Below are positions 8,729-16,714 of a DNA stretch of 64,000 nt, piece after piece. A model generated the notes under the pieces. The model worked only from the letters and a program-made list of their open reading frames with translations, did no database searches and had not been told where the DNA came from. The first letter of the stretch is position 1. Every line of letters starts with the position of its first letter. The translations under genes were made by a program, and so were the position numbers. The stretch is from Streptomyces sp. Alt3 (lineage in GTDB: Bacteria > Actinomycetota > Actinomycetes > Streptomycetales > Streptomycetaceae): assembly GCF_030719215.1 (NCBI RefSeq), contig NZ_CP120983.1, positions 6,758,001 to 6,822,000 of the forward strand, read 5' to 3'.

Positions 8729-9574
8729 CTACTGGGCGGCGCCCTCCTGCTCGCGCTCCACCTGCTCGTTCCACTCGCGCTTGACCGCACGCCACGCGTC
8801 GTCGTTCTTGCCGAGGCGCCAGTAACCCGAGATCGACAGCTGCCGGAGCGGGATCCCGCGCTCCAGGCGGAGATGGCGCCGGATCTCCTTCACGAAGCCC
8901 GCCTCGCCGTGGACGAAGGCCTGCACCTCGCCCTCGGGGAACTCCAGGCCGGTCACCGCCGCGACGAGGGCCTCGCCGACCGGCCGGTCACCGCGGTGCA
9001 GCCAGGTCACCGAGACGCCGTCCGGCGTCACGAGCTTCTGCTCCTCGGAGGCGTCCGGCACCTCCAGGAACGCGTGCACCAGTGCACCCTGGGGCATCTG
9101 CTCCAGCGACGCGGCGATCGCGGGCAGGGCGCTCTCGTCGCCCACCAGCAGGTGCCAGCCGGCCGAGGACTCCGGGACGTAACCGCCGCCGGGCCCCAGG
9201 AAGGTCACCTCGTCGCCGGGCTTCGCCCGGGCGGCCCAGGGGCCCGCCAGGCCCTCGTCGCCGTGCACCACGAAATCGATGGCCAGCTCACGCGCGGCGG
9301 GGTCCCAGGAGCGAACGGTGTACGTCCGGGTGGTGGGCCACAGTTCCCGCGGATACTTCTCGCGGATCGCCGCCATGTCGAAGGGGTGGCTGTAGTCGGC
9401 GCCCTCCGGGGCGAAGCACAGCTTGACGTAGTGGTCGGTGTAGCCCTCGAAGGCGAAGCCGGCCAGGCCGTCGCCACCGAGGACCACGCGCACCATGTGC
9501 GGGGTGATCTGCTCGGTGCGCAGGACCTGCGCCCCCTGCGCCTTCGGTGTCCGGCGTTGCGGCTGCTCTGCCAC
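8729..9574 (-). CDS. Siderophore-interacting protein (FAD-dependent ferric-siderophore reductase)
   Basis: The 281-residue protein belongs to the SIP family (ViuB-like), which reduces ferric siderophores in the cytosol using NAD(P)H or ferredoxin through FAD. An N-terminal FAD-binding barrel contains RTYTVRSWDP (about residue 89) and FVVHGDEGLAGPWAARAKPG. The C-terminal nucleotide-binding domain has LLVGDESALPAIAASLEQMP (about 148), ending in the family's LRQLSISGYWRLGKNDDAWR segment. An iron box lies 41 bases upstream of the ATG, so iron repression is expected. It is a single gene with its own terminator. Confidence 0.93.
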   Translation of the reverse strand: MAEQPQRRTPKAQGAQVLRTEQITPHMVRVVLGGDGLAGFAFEGYTDHYVKLCFAPEGADYSHPFDMAAIREKYPRELWPTTRTYTVRSWDPAARELAIDFVVHGDEGLAGPWAARAKPGDEVTFLGPGGGYVPESSAGWHLLVGDESALPAIAASLEQMPQGALVHAFLEVPDASEEQKLVTPDGVSVTWLHRGDRPVGEALVAAVTGLEFPEGEVQAFVHGEAGFVKEIRRHLRLERGIPLRQLSISGYWRLGKNDDAWRAVKREWNEQVEREQEGAAQ

Positions 9575-9614
9575 GAGGTTCTCCCTGCTCTGGGCACATG
9601 CGATGTCCTGCGTA

Positions 9615-9630
9615 CTTAGGCTTACCTAAG
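9615..9630. promoter_or_regulatory. Iron box (DmdR1/IdeR-type operator)
   Basis: The sequence cttaggcttacctaag is an inverted repeat (TTAGG-N4-CCTAA core, 9616-9629). It matches the left and central part of the actinobacterial iron box TTAGGTTAGGCTAACCTAA. It lies immediately upstream of the siderophore-interacting gene (start 9574, minus strand). Repression by an iron-loaded DmdR1-like regulator is inferred. Confidence 0.75.
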
Positions 9631-9639
9631 CTAGCATCT

Positions 9640-10563
9640 TCACGCCTGGAGCGTCAGAAGCAGGCGTTGCAGAGCGTTCCCCAGGCCCCACCGTGCCGCG
9701 AGGGCCTCCAGGGCCGCCGGGTCGCGGGGTTCGCGGGGGAGTGCCGGGTCGAACCAGGGGAGCGGGACGTCGTCGGCGACCCGGACGACCTTCGGCGCCA
9801 CCGCGACGTAGTCCCGGGCCTCGTCCAGGCGTCTGCGCTGGGACGGGGTCAGCCGGGCGGCGGGGTCGTCCACCGCCGCCATGATCCCTGCCAGGTCGCC
9901 GAAGGCGTCCAGCAGCTTGGCCGCGGTCTTCTCCCCGATGCCGGGGACTCCTGGCAGGCCGTCGCTGGGGTCTCCGCGCAGCAGTGCCAGATCGACGTAC
10001 CCGGCACCGTCCACGCCGTACTTCCCGCGCAGCCACTCCTCGTCCGTCACCTGGAGCGTCCCCACGCCCTTCAGGGGGTAGAGCACCCGCACGCCCCGGG
10101 CGTCGTCGACCAGCTGGTAGAGGTCGCGGTCCCCGGTCACGATGTCCACCGGGCCGCCTGCCCGCCCGGTCAGTGTGCCGATGACGTCGTCCGCCTCGTA
10201 CGGGGCGACGCCCACCCGGGCGATGCCGAGGGCGTCCAGTACGGCCTCGATCACCGGGACCTGCGGGGAGAGGGTGTCGGGGACCTCCTCCTCGTCGGGG
10301 AGGCCCTCGGCGGTCTCGGTGGCCACCCGGTGGGCCTTGTAGGTCGGGATCAGGTCGACCCGCCACTGAGGGCGCCAGTCGGCGTCCATGCAGGCCACGA
10401 GGTCGTCCGGGCGGTGGTCCTGCACCAGGCGGGCGATGAAGTCGAGCAGCCCCCGCACGGCGTTGACCGGCGTGCCGTCCGGTGCGCGCACCGAGTCCGG
10501 GACGCCGAAATAGGCGCGGAAGTACAGGGAGGCGGTGTCGAGGAGCATCAGGCGTCGCGTCAC
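9640..10563 (-). CDS. Stand-alone 5'-3' exonuclease (DNA polymerase I N-terminal-like)
   Basis: This is a 307-residue PIN/FEN-type nuclease resembling the 5'-3' exonuclease domain of DNA polymerase I without the polymerase. Metal-binding acidic positions are visible in LMLLDTASLYFRAYFG (N-terminus), DLVACMDADWRPQWR, PYEADDVIGTL and VDIVTGDRDLYQLVDDA. The helix-hairpin-helix segment GDPSDGLPGVPGIGEKTAAK follows. It probably processes flaps or RNA-DNA junctions. The start is uncertain: a GTG at 10563 puts the conserved MLLD segment at residue 5, and a GTG at 10581 would add six residues (MRHHRG). Neither has a strong ribosome-binding site. Confidence 0.88.
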   Translation of the reverse strand: MTRRLMLLDTASLYFRAYFGVPDSVRAPDGTPVNAVRGLLDFIARLVQDHRPDDLVACMDADWRPQWRVDLIPTYKAHRVATETAEGLPDEEEVPDTLSPQVPVIEAVLDALGIARVGVAPYEADDVIGTLTGRAGGPVDIVTGDRDLYQLVDDARGVRVLYPLKGVGTLQVTDEEWLRGKYGVDGAGYVDLALLRGDPSDGLPGVPGIGEKTAAKLLDAFGDLAGIMAAVDDPAARLTPSQRRRLDEARDYVAVAPKVVRVADDVPLPWFDPALPREPRDPAALEALAARWGLGNALQRLLLTLQA

Positions 10564-10639
10564 ACCCCGATGATGCCGCACCCCACTGACACGGCGGCTG
10601 CCGGAGAGTGCGCGGTTCCCGGATTCAGTCCCCTTTCAA

Positions 10640-10653
10640 GTGACCTGGGTCAC
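10640..10653. promoter_or_regulatory. Palindromic Crp-like operator candidate
   Basis: The sequence gtgacctgggtcac is a perfect 6-bp inverted repeat around TG and fits GTG-N6-GNCAC, the motif I recall for Streptomyces Crp. It lies in the divergent region between the exonuclease and transporter genes, about 160 bases before the transporter start. Confidence 0.45.
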
Positions 10654-10734
10654 ACATGTGTTTGGGTCGCGTAAGTGGGGGCAGGCGCGGCACCGGAGCG
10701 GACCACGTCCATTTTCGACTGGTGGTACGTGCTC

Positions 10735-10790
10735 TGCGGACCGAATCCGCACCGCTCCACGGTCTGCCGAAGGGGGTGGCAGACCGTTTT
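10735..10790 (+). promoter_or_regulatory. Tandem leader hairpins with T-run ahead of the osmoprotectant transporter
   Basis: Two consecutive stems lie in the presumed 5' leader. Hairpin 1 is tgcgga/tccgca (10735-10740 and 10746-10751). Hairpin 2 is acggtctgcc/ggcagaccgt (10759-10768 and 10778-10787), a perfect 10-bp stem that runs into TTTT (10787-10790). The second looks like an intrinsic terminator placed 23 bases before the transporter start, as expected for attenuation. I do not recognise a known riboswitch class here. Confidence 0.55.
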
Positions 10791-10812
10791 CGGTTCAACG
10801 CGTGAGGTGTAT

Positions 10813-11919
10813 GTGTCCAGGCTGCAAGCCGAACACTTGTACAAAGTGTTCGGCAGACGACCCGATCAAGCCGTGCAGAAGCTCGAAGGCGGTACGCACC
10901 GCGACGAGCTGCGCGCCGACGGAACGACCGCTGCGGTGATCGACGCGTCGTTCACCGTGGAACCGGGCCAGATCTTCGTCGTCATGGGACTCTCCGGATC
11001 CGGTAAGTCCACCTTGCTGCGGATGCTCAACGGGCTGCTGGAGCCCACGGCCGGACGCGTGCTCTTCGACGGGCAGGACCTGACCGCCCTGAGCCCCCGT
11101 GACCTGCGCAGCGTCCGTTCCAACAAGATCAGCATGGTCTTCCAGCACTTCGCGCTCTTTCCTCACCGCAGCGTGCTCGAGAACGCCGCGTACGGCCTGG
11201 AGGTCCAGGGCGTCCCGCGTGCGGCACGTGAGGCACGTGCGGCCGAGGCGCTGGAGCTGACCGGTCTCGCCGGCTGGGAGAAGTCCTGGCCCGACGAGCT
11301 GTCCGGCGGCATGCAGCAGCGTGTGGGCCTGGCCCGCGCGCTCGCCACCGACGCCGACCTGCTGCTGATGGACGAGTCCTTCAGCGCGCTCGACCCGCTG
11401 ATCCGCCGCGACATGCAGGACCAGCTCCTCGAACTGCAGAAGCGCCTGAAGAAGACGATCGTCTTCATCACCCACGACCTCAACGAGGCCATGCGCCTCG
11501 GCGACCGCATCGCCGTGATGCGGGACGGCGAGATCGTCCAGCAGGGCACCGCCGAGGACATCCTCGTCCGGCCGTCCAACGACTACGTCGCGTCCTTCAT
11601 CCAGGATGTCGACCGCTCCCGGGTGCTCACCGCGGGTTCCATCATGGAGGCGCCCGAGGCGGGCCGCTCCGACGAGGACCTGCTGGCCGAGGCCCCGGCG
11701 ACCGTGACTTCGGAGACCCCCATAGCCGAGCTCTTCACCCCCTTCTCCACCAGCGGGGCGGCCGTCGCCGTCACCGGTGAGGAGGGCGACGTCATCGGCG
11801 TCGTCCCGCGCGAGAGGCTGCTCGCGGCGCTCGGCGAGGAACCCCAGGTGGAGCCCCAGGCCGACACCCAGGTGCCGGCCCCCCGGGACGAGGTCAAGAA
11901 GGTGATCGCCGGTGCCTAG
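10813..11919 (+). CDS. proV: Glycine betaine/proline ABC transporter ATP-binding subunit (ProV/OpuAA type)
   Basis: This ATPase energises uptake of osmoprotectants. I placed the start at the GTG at 10813 (368 residues) with GAGG five bases upstream; a GTG at 10807 is the alternative. Visible are Walker A GLSGSGKST, the Q-loop region VFQHFALFPHRSV, the ABC signature LSGGMQQRVGLARAL, Walker B LLLMDESFSALDPL and the H-loop FITHDLNEAMRLGD. As in ProV/OpuAA there is an N-terminal extension (HLYKVFGRRPDQAVQKLEGG) and a C-terminal CBS-like half domain (about residues 300-345) that may sense ionic strength. The stop overlaps the permease gene by 8 bp. Confidence 0.95.
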   Translation: MSRLQAEHLYKVFGRRPDQAVQKLEGGTHRDELRADGTTAAVIDASFTVEPGQIFVVMGLSGSGKSTLLRMLNGLLEPTAGRVLFDGQDLTALSPRDLRSVRSNKISMVFQHFALFPHRSVLENAAYGLEVQGVPRAAREARAAEALELTGLAGWEKSWPDELSGGMQQRVGLARALATDADLLLMDESFSALDPLIRRDMQDQLLELQKRLKKTIVFITHDLNEAMRLGDRIAVMRDGEIVQQGTAEDILVRPSNDYVASFIQDVDRSRVLTAGSIMEAPEAGRSDEDLLAEAPATVTSETPIAELFTPFSTSGAAVAVTGEEGDVIGVVPRERLLAALGEEPQVEPQADTQVPAPRDEVKKVIAGA

Positions 11920-14539
11920 GCTCTCCTTCGGCAGCTGGGTCGAGGACGCGGTCGACTGGCTCCAGTCGAACCTCACCTGGATCTTCGACCTCATCAAGAC
12001 CGTCCTCGGCGGCATGTACGACGGCGTCAACGCCGTGCTCGGCGGCGGCGAGCCGCTGCTGATGGCCGGCATCTTCGCCGTCATCGCCTTCTGGCTGCGC
12101 GGTGTGATCCCCGCCGTGGCCACCTTCGTCGGCTTCGCGCTCATCGACTCCCTCGCCCTCTGGGACGAGGCGATGGCCACCCTCTCGCTGGTGGTCGTGG
12201 CAGCGGTCATCACCATCGTGATCGCGGTGCCCACGGGTATCTGGGCGGCGCGCAACAGCCGGGTCAGCTCCGCGCTGCGGCCGGTGCTCGACGTCATGCA
12301 GACGATGCCGGCCTTCGTCTACCTGATCCCCGGCGTCATGTTCTTCGGCGTCGGTGTCACCCCCGGCGTGATCGCCACCATCGTCTTCGCGATGCCGCCC
12401 GGCGTCCGCATGACCGAGCTGGGCATCCGCCAGGTCGACAGCGAGCTGGTCGAGGCCGCCGAGGCCTTCGGTACCTCGCCCAAGCACACCCTCACCCGGG
12501 TGCAGCTCCCGCTCGCCCTGCCGACGATCATGGCCGGTATCAACCAGGTCATCATGCTGGCCCTGTCGATGGTCGTCATCGGCGGTATGGCCAGCGCCGG
12601 CGGCCTCGGCGAGAAGGTGTACGCCGCGATCACCCAGCTCCAGGTCGGCCTCGCCGCCGAGAGCGGGATCGCCGTCGTCATCCTGGCCATGTACCTGGAC
12701 CGGATGACCGGCGCACTCAACGAGCGGGTCTCCCCGCTCGGCCGCCGTGCGGCCGCCAAGGTCGCCGCCGGTGCGCGGCGGCTGAAGTTCACGCACTACA
12801 AGCCGGGAACCGCCGTCGCGATGACCGGTGTCGTCGTCCTCGCGCTCGTCGCGGGCGGCCTCAACATCGCCGGCTCCTCGGACTCGAAGGCCTCGCAGGC
12901 CGACGCCTCGGACGTCGGCCAGGGCCAGAAGATCAACATGGGGTACATCCCCTGGGACGAGGGCATCGCCTCCACGTACCTGTGGAAGGAGATCCTCGAG
13001 CAGCGCGGCTACGAGACCGGGATCACCCAGCTCGACGCCGGTCCGCTCTACTCCGGTGTCGCCCGCGGTGACATCGACTTCCAGACGGACTCCTGGCTGC
13101 CCACCACGCACAAGGACTACTGGGACAAGTACAGCGACCAGCTGGACGACATGGGTGCCTGGTACGGCCCGACGTCCCTGGAGCTGACGGTCCCCTCGTA
13201 CGTCAAGGGCATCGACTCGCTCGAGGACCTCAAGGGCCAGGGCAAGAAGTTCGACGGCAAGATCATCGGCATCGAGGCCAGCGCCGGGATGATGGGCACC
13301 CTCAATAAGAAGGTGCTCAAGGAGTACGGCCTGGAGGGCGAGTACAAGGTCGTCTCCTCCAGCACCTCCTCGATGCTGGCCGAGCTGAACGCCTCCATCA
13401 AGAAGAAGGAGCCCGTCGTGGTGACCCTGTGGTCGCCGCACTGGGCCTACGGCAAGCACGACCTGAAGAAGCTCGAGGACCCGAAGGGTGCCTGGGGCAA
13501 GGGCGAAGAGGTCCACACCGTCGCGCACAAGGGCTTCGCGAAGAAGGCGCCCGCCGTCGCCAAGTGGCTCAAGGACTTCAAGCTGACCGAGGGACAGCTC
13601 ACCAGCCTCGAGAACGAGATCCAGAGCGCCGGCCAGGGCAAGGAGCAGGACGGTGTCCGCGCCTGGCTGAAGAAGAACCCCGGCCTCGTCGACAAGCTGG
13701 CCCCGGTGCCGGGCGGCGCGGGCGGCTCGCAGCAGGGCAAGGACGCGGGCAAGACCGTCAACATGGGTTACTTCCCGTGGGACGAGGCCATCGCCTCCAC
13801 CTACCTCTGGCAGAACATGCTGGAGGACCGGGGGTACAGGACGACGGTCAAGCAGCTCGACCCGGGTCCGCTGTACACGGGTCTCGCGCAGGGCCAGCTC
13901 GACGTCCAGTTCGACTCCTGGCTGCCCACCACGCACAAGGACTACTGGGACCGGTACAAGGACAACCTCACCGATCTCGGTTCCTGGTACGGGCCGACCT
14001 CGCTGGAACTGAGCGTGCCCTCGTACGTGAAGGGCATCGACTCGCTCGAGGACCTCAAGGGCCAGGGCAAGAAGTTCAAGGGCAAGATCATCGGCATCGA
14101 GTCGAGCGCCGGGATGATGGGCACCCTCAACAAGAAGGTGCTCAAGGAGTACGGCCTCGAAGGTGAGTACGAGGTGGTCTCCTCCAGCACCTCGTCGATG
14201 CTGGCCGAGCTGAACCGGTCGATCAAGAAGAAGGAGCCCGTCGTGGTGACCCTGTGGTCGCCGCACTGGGCCTACGGCAAGCACGACCTGAAGAAGCTCG
14301 AGGACCCGAAGGGTGCCTGGGGCGAGGGCGAGCAGATCCACACGGTCGCCAAGAAGGACTTCGCCAAGGACTTCCCGGAGCTGACCGGCTGGCTGAAGGA
14401 CTTCAAGCTCAGCGAGGCGCAGCTGGCCTCGCTGGAGGTGGAGCTCCAGAAGGGCGGCGCCGGCAAGGAGAAGGAGTCCGCCCGCCGCTGGATGGACGCC
14501 AACCCGGACGTGGTCGCGAAGCTGGCGCCCGTCAGCTGA
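11912..14539 (+). CDS. proWX: Osmoprotectant ABC permease fused to two tandem glycine-betaine-binding domains
   Basis: One 875-residue chain combines three modules. Residues about 1-290 are a ProW-type permease (five or six membrane segments, with the EAA-like loop EAAEAFGTSPKHTLTRVQLPLAL). Another membrane segment follows at about 305-325. Two OpuAC/ProX substrate-binding domains occupy about 338-605 and 612-875, joined by a Gly/Ser/Gln linker (PGGAGGSQQGKDAG). Both domains begin NMGY(I/F)PWDE and contain SWLPTTHKDYWD and LWSPHWAYGKHDL, which supply the aromatic cage for quaternary amines. The repeats share stretches of identical DNA (see 13397 and 14222). Permease-receptor fusions are known for OpuA; two receptors per chain would give four per transporter dimer. 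Confidence 0.93.
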   Translation: MPRLSFGSWVEDAVDWLQSNLTWIFDLIKTVLGGMYDGVNAVLGGGEPLLMAGIFAVIAFWLRGVIPAVATFVGFALIDSLALWDEAMATLSLVVVAAVITIVIAVPTGIWAARNSRVSSALRPVLDVMQTMPAFVYLIPGVMFFGVGVTPGVIATIVFAMPPGVRMTELGIRQVDSELVEAAEAFGTSPKHTLTRVQLPLALPTIMAGINQVIMLALSMVVIGGMASAGGLGEKVYAAITQLQVGLAAESGIAVVILAMYLDRMTGALNERVSPLGRRAAAKVAAGARRLKFTHYKPGTAVAMTGVVVLALVAGGLNIAGSSDSKASQADASDVGQGQKINMGYIPWDEGIASTYLWKEILEQRGYETGITQLDAGPLYSGVARGDIDFQTDSWLPTTHKDYWDKYSDQLDDMGAWYGPTSLELTVPSYVKGIDSLEDLKGQGKKFDGKIIGIEASAGMMGTLNKKVLKEYGLEGEYKVVSSSTSSMLAELNASIKKKEPVVVTLWSPHWAYGKHDLKKLEDPKGAWGKGEEVHTVAHKGFAKKAPAVAKWLKDFKLTEGQLTSLENEIQSAGQGKEQDGVRAWLKKNPGLVDKLAPVPGGAGGSQQGKDAGKTVNMGYFPWDEAIASTYLWQNMLEDRGYRTTVKQLDPGPLYTGLAQGQLDVQFDSWLPTTHKDYWDRYKDNLTDLGSWYGPTSLELSVPSYVKGIDSLEDLKGQGKKFKGKIIGIESSAGMMGTLNKKVLKEYGLEGEYEVVSSSTSSMLAELNRSIKKKEPVVVTLWSPHWAYGKHDLKKLEDPKGAWGEGEQIHTVAKKDFAKDFPELTGWLKDFKLSEAQLASLEVELQKGGAGKEKESARRWMDANPDVVAKLAPVS
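13397..13498 (+). repeat. Intragenic repeat, copy 1 (binding domain 1)
   Basis: This 102-bp stretch is identical at every base to 14222-14323 in the second binding domain, although the flanking parts of the two domains have diverged. It encodes the ligand-cage region LWSPHWAYGKHDLKKLEDPK. Confidence 0.9.
14222..14323 (+). repeat. Intragenic repeat, copy 2 (binding domain 2)
   Basis: This is the second copy of the 102-bp sequence at 13397-13498. Absence of any synonymous difference over 34 codons suggests recent gene conversion between the two binding domains. Confidence 0.9.
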
Positions 14540-14567
14540 CCCTCCCGGTCCACGGACCGGACATGAC

Positions 14568-14608
14568 GAAGGGGACGGCCCCGGTAGCGAACCGGGACCG
14601 TCCCCTTC
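14568..14608 (+). terminator. Terminator of the osmoprotectant transporter operon
   Basis: Arms gaaggggacgg (from 14568) and ccgtccccttc (to 14608) pair perfectly, and the inner ccggt/accgg extends the stem around an agcga loop. It begins 28 bases after the permease-receptor stop codon. Confidence 0.9.
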
Positions 14609-14737
14609 AGGCTTGTCGGAGGGAGTCCCCGAAGGTTTCCCGTCCGTCCTCGTCCGCCGGCTTCCCCTCCATCACGCGAACGACATGCGTAGGGTGCTGG
14701 CAACCGGCAGGATGGCGAACCGGGGAGGGAGCCGGAC

Positions 14738-15283
14738 ATGGACGACAAGGAAGCCCTTCGAGTGGGTGCCGCGGTCCGCCGACGCCGCAGGACCCTCGGA
14801 CTCACCCTGGCCGCGGTGGCCGGGCGCAGCGGACTGTCCGTACCGTTCCTCAGCCAGATCGAGAACGAACGGGCCAGACCCAGCCCCCGGTCCCTGGACC
14901 GGGTGGCGCAGGCGCTGGAGACCACGACCGAGCGGCTGCGGGCCGCGGCGGACTCGGCGCGCGCCGTGGACGTCGTGCGGGCGGGCGACGGGGACGGCGT
15001 GCGCCGGCTGGTGCGCGGACGGCATCAGCTCAGCGCCCTGGAGTTCATCGGCGAGCCGGACCTGGGGCGCGAGTTCCAGCACCGCAACGACGAGGTGATG
15101 TACGTCGTGGAGGGCGCGGTCGAGATCGAGGCCGAAGGGCAGGCCCACCGGCTGGGCAAGGGCGACACCCTCTTCCTCTCCGGCGGGGTCAGGCACCGGT
15201 GGCGGGCGACCGTACCGGGCACCCGGCTGCTGGTCGTCTCGGTCGCCGAGCACATCGACGCGACGTACGACTCGCGCCGCTGA
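14738..15283 (+). CDS. XRE-family regulator with C-terminal cupin
   Basis: The 181-residue protein has an N-terminal lambda-repressor-type helix-turn-helix (about residues 10-65: RRRRRTLGLTLAAVAGRSGL, then SVPFLSQIENERARPSPRSL) and a C-terminal cupin barrel (about 108-175: EFQHRNDEVMYVVEGAVEIE and GDTLFLSGGVRHRWRA). This class often controls small-molecule catabolism, with the cupin binding an effector. The ATG is preceded by GGGAGGGAGCC. It is monocistronic or followed within 7 bases by the degenerate metal-receptor gene. Its target cannot be deduced. Confidence 0.88.
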   Translation: MDDKEALRVGAAVRRRRRTLGLTLAAVAGRSGLSVPFLSQIENERARPSPRSLDRVAQALETTTERLRAAADSARAVDVVRAGDGDGVRRLVRGRHQLSALEFIGEPDLGREFQHRNDEVMYVVEGAVEIEAEGQAHRLGKGDTLFLSGGVRHRWRATVPGTRLLVVSVAEHIDATYDSRR

Positions 15284-15290
15284 CGGGGGA

Positions 15291-15557
15291 GTGCCGGTGC
15301 GTGTCGTCTCCCTGGTCCCGTCGCTCGCCGAGGCCGTCGCCCTCACGGCCCCCGGTCCGCTCGTCGGTGTCACCGACCGGTGCACCCACTCTGCCGGGTT
15401 GGTCGTGCTGCCCGACGAGCCGTACCGCTTCACACCCGCCGACGGGCCCGAGGCCTTCCCGGGGCTGTCCGCCGTACTCGTCGACGGGCGTCACCTCACG
15501 TGGTGCGGACCGTCGCGGGCCGAGGCGGCCGGGGTGCTGCGAGCAGCGTTCCGCTGA
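15291..15557 (+). pseudogene. Helical-backbone metal receptor, internally deleted in frame
   Basis: The 88 codons join the two ends of a TroA/BtuF-like helical-backbone metal receptor. Residues 1-36 (VRVVSLVPSLAEAVALTAPG, then LVGVTDRCTHSAG) are the family N-terminus. From residue 37, VVLPDEPYRFTPADGPEAFP and DGRHLTWCGP are what I recall as its C-terminus. Intact members are about 240-260 residues, so roughly 150 codons from the middle are missing without a frameshift. The remainder cannot form both lobes and is probably non-functional. The last 62 bases overlap the convergent TDT transporter gene. A short novel protein remains possible. Confidence 0.65.
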
Positions 15558-16644
15558 ACAGGCCGCCCAGCGTCCGCACGCCGGCGACGGCCCAGGCGGT
15601 CACCAGCAGGGCGTAGAGCGCCAGGGCCAGCCAGGTGAACGCCTCCAGCCCGGTGTGCCGGGCCAGCCCCGCGGCGCCGGTGACACACGTACCGACCGGG
15701 AAGGTGAATCCCCACCAGGTCATCGTGAAGCGCATGCCCCTGCGCATCGCGCGGACCACCATCGCGGTGGAGAGGGCCAGCCACAGCAGGGCGAACCCCA
15801 TGACAGGCACGCCGTACAGCACCGCGAAGGCGCCGAAGGCCGAGGCGTACGGCGCGGGGACAGCGCCCGGCGCGACATCGGCCAGCTGGTTGACGGCCGT
15901 CGTGGACTGGCCCAGCGGCCCGAGCACCAGGAACAGCGTCGGGGTCAGCGCGAGCGGCAGGGGACCCTCGTGGACCAGCCGCGCGAAGACCAGCGGGACG
16001 ACCACCAGGGTCGCCAGCAGGGACAGTCCGAACATCGCGTAACAGGCGAGCAGGAGCGCCTCGCGCCCCTGCCCGGGCGCGAGCTCGGGGACCAGCAGCG
16101 GGCCGACCGCGGCCGAGACCATCGGGGCCACCAGGGGCAGCAGCCACACCGGCGACGCGGTGCCCGGCGCGAGGCGGTGGCGCACGACCATGAGGTAGGG
16201 GATCGCCACGGCGGCCGCGAGGCCCGCGACCGTGCCCGCCGTGAACAGCAGCACGTCCACGGCGACGGCCGCCTGATGCCCGATGACGTCCCGGCCGACC
16301 ACCAGCGTGCCCGCGCCGACGGCGAGCAGCGCCATGGACACGCAGCCGTGGAACGGGGCGACGGCCGGATCCAGGAGATGGGCGCGGGCCTGGTCACGGT
16401 GGAGGACCCAGTGCCCGGCACGCGCCGTCGTCACGACGGCCAGCAGCACCGCCGACAGGGCCCACACCGCCACGCACCCGGCCCGCAGCCCAGGCACGTC
16501 GACGGGCAGCGCCGCACCGGCCGTGGCCACGATCGCTGTGCCCATGACCGTCGCGTACCAGTTGGGTCCGAGGTGCCGCAGGGACGGGAGCCGCGGGGCG
16601 AGGGGGCGGGACACGGGGGTCCGGCTCCACAGAAAGGTGGCCAT
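15496..16644 (-). CDS. TDT-family transporter (TehA/SLAC1-like)
   Basis: From the ATG at 16644 the protein has 382 residues and about ten hydrophobic helices. Early LGPNWYATVMGTAIVATAG and the later RFTMTWWGFTFPVGTCVTG segment are typical of the tellurite-resistance/dicarboxylate transporter family, which includes C4-dicarboxylate and sulfite exporters and SLAC1 anion channels. The substrate cannot be read from sequence. It is divergent from a LysR regulator gene with a 70-bp intergenic region holding a perfect palindrome, so control by that regulator is likely. Its 3' end overlaps the degenerate metal-receptor gene by 62 bp. Confidence 0.88.
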   Translation of the reverse strand: MATFLWSRTPVSRPLAPRLPSLRHLGPNWYATVMGTAIVATAGAALPVDVPGLRAGCVAVWALSAVLLAVVTTARAGHWVLHRDQARAHLLDPAVAPFHGCVSMALLAVGAGTLVVGRDVIGHQAAVAVDVLLFTAGTVAGLAAAVAIPYLMVVRHRLAPGTASPVWLLPLVAPMVSAAVGPLLVPELAPGQGREALLLACYAMFGLSLLATLVVVPLVFARLVHEGPLPLALTPTLFLVLGPLGQSTTAVNQLADVAPGAVPAPYASAFGAFAVLYGVPVMGFALLWLALSTAMVVRAMRRGMRFTMTWWGFTFPVGTCVTGAAGLARHTGLEAFTWLALALYALLVTAWAVAGVRTLGGLFSGTLLAAPRPPRPATVRTT

Positions 16645-16691
16645 GCCACGATTCTCGGCGGGCGGGGAGCCGCCCACCAGGGAGTGCGGGG

Positions 16692-16705
16692 CTATGAGGT
16701 CATAG
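16692..16705. promoter_or_regulatory. Palindromic operator between divergent TDT and LysR genes
   Basis: The sequence ctatgaggtcatag is a 6-bp inverted repeat around GG, 9 bases before the LysR ATG and 48 bases before the transporter start. Position and symmetry fit a LysR-type binding site. Confidence 0.6.
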
Positions 16706-16714
16706 GCTGGGGTT

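Noticed and set aside
10655..10812. Known riboswitch (for example a c-di-AMP ydaO-type) before the osmoprotectant transporter
   Set aside because: Function and position would fit, but I do not see the conserved sequence blocks. Only the hairpins themselves are reported.
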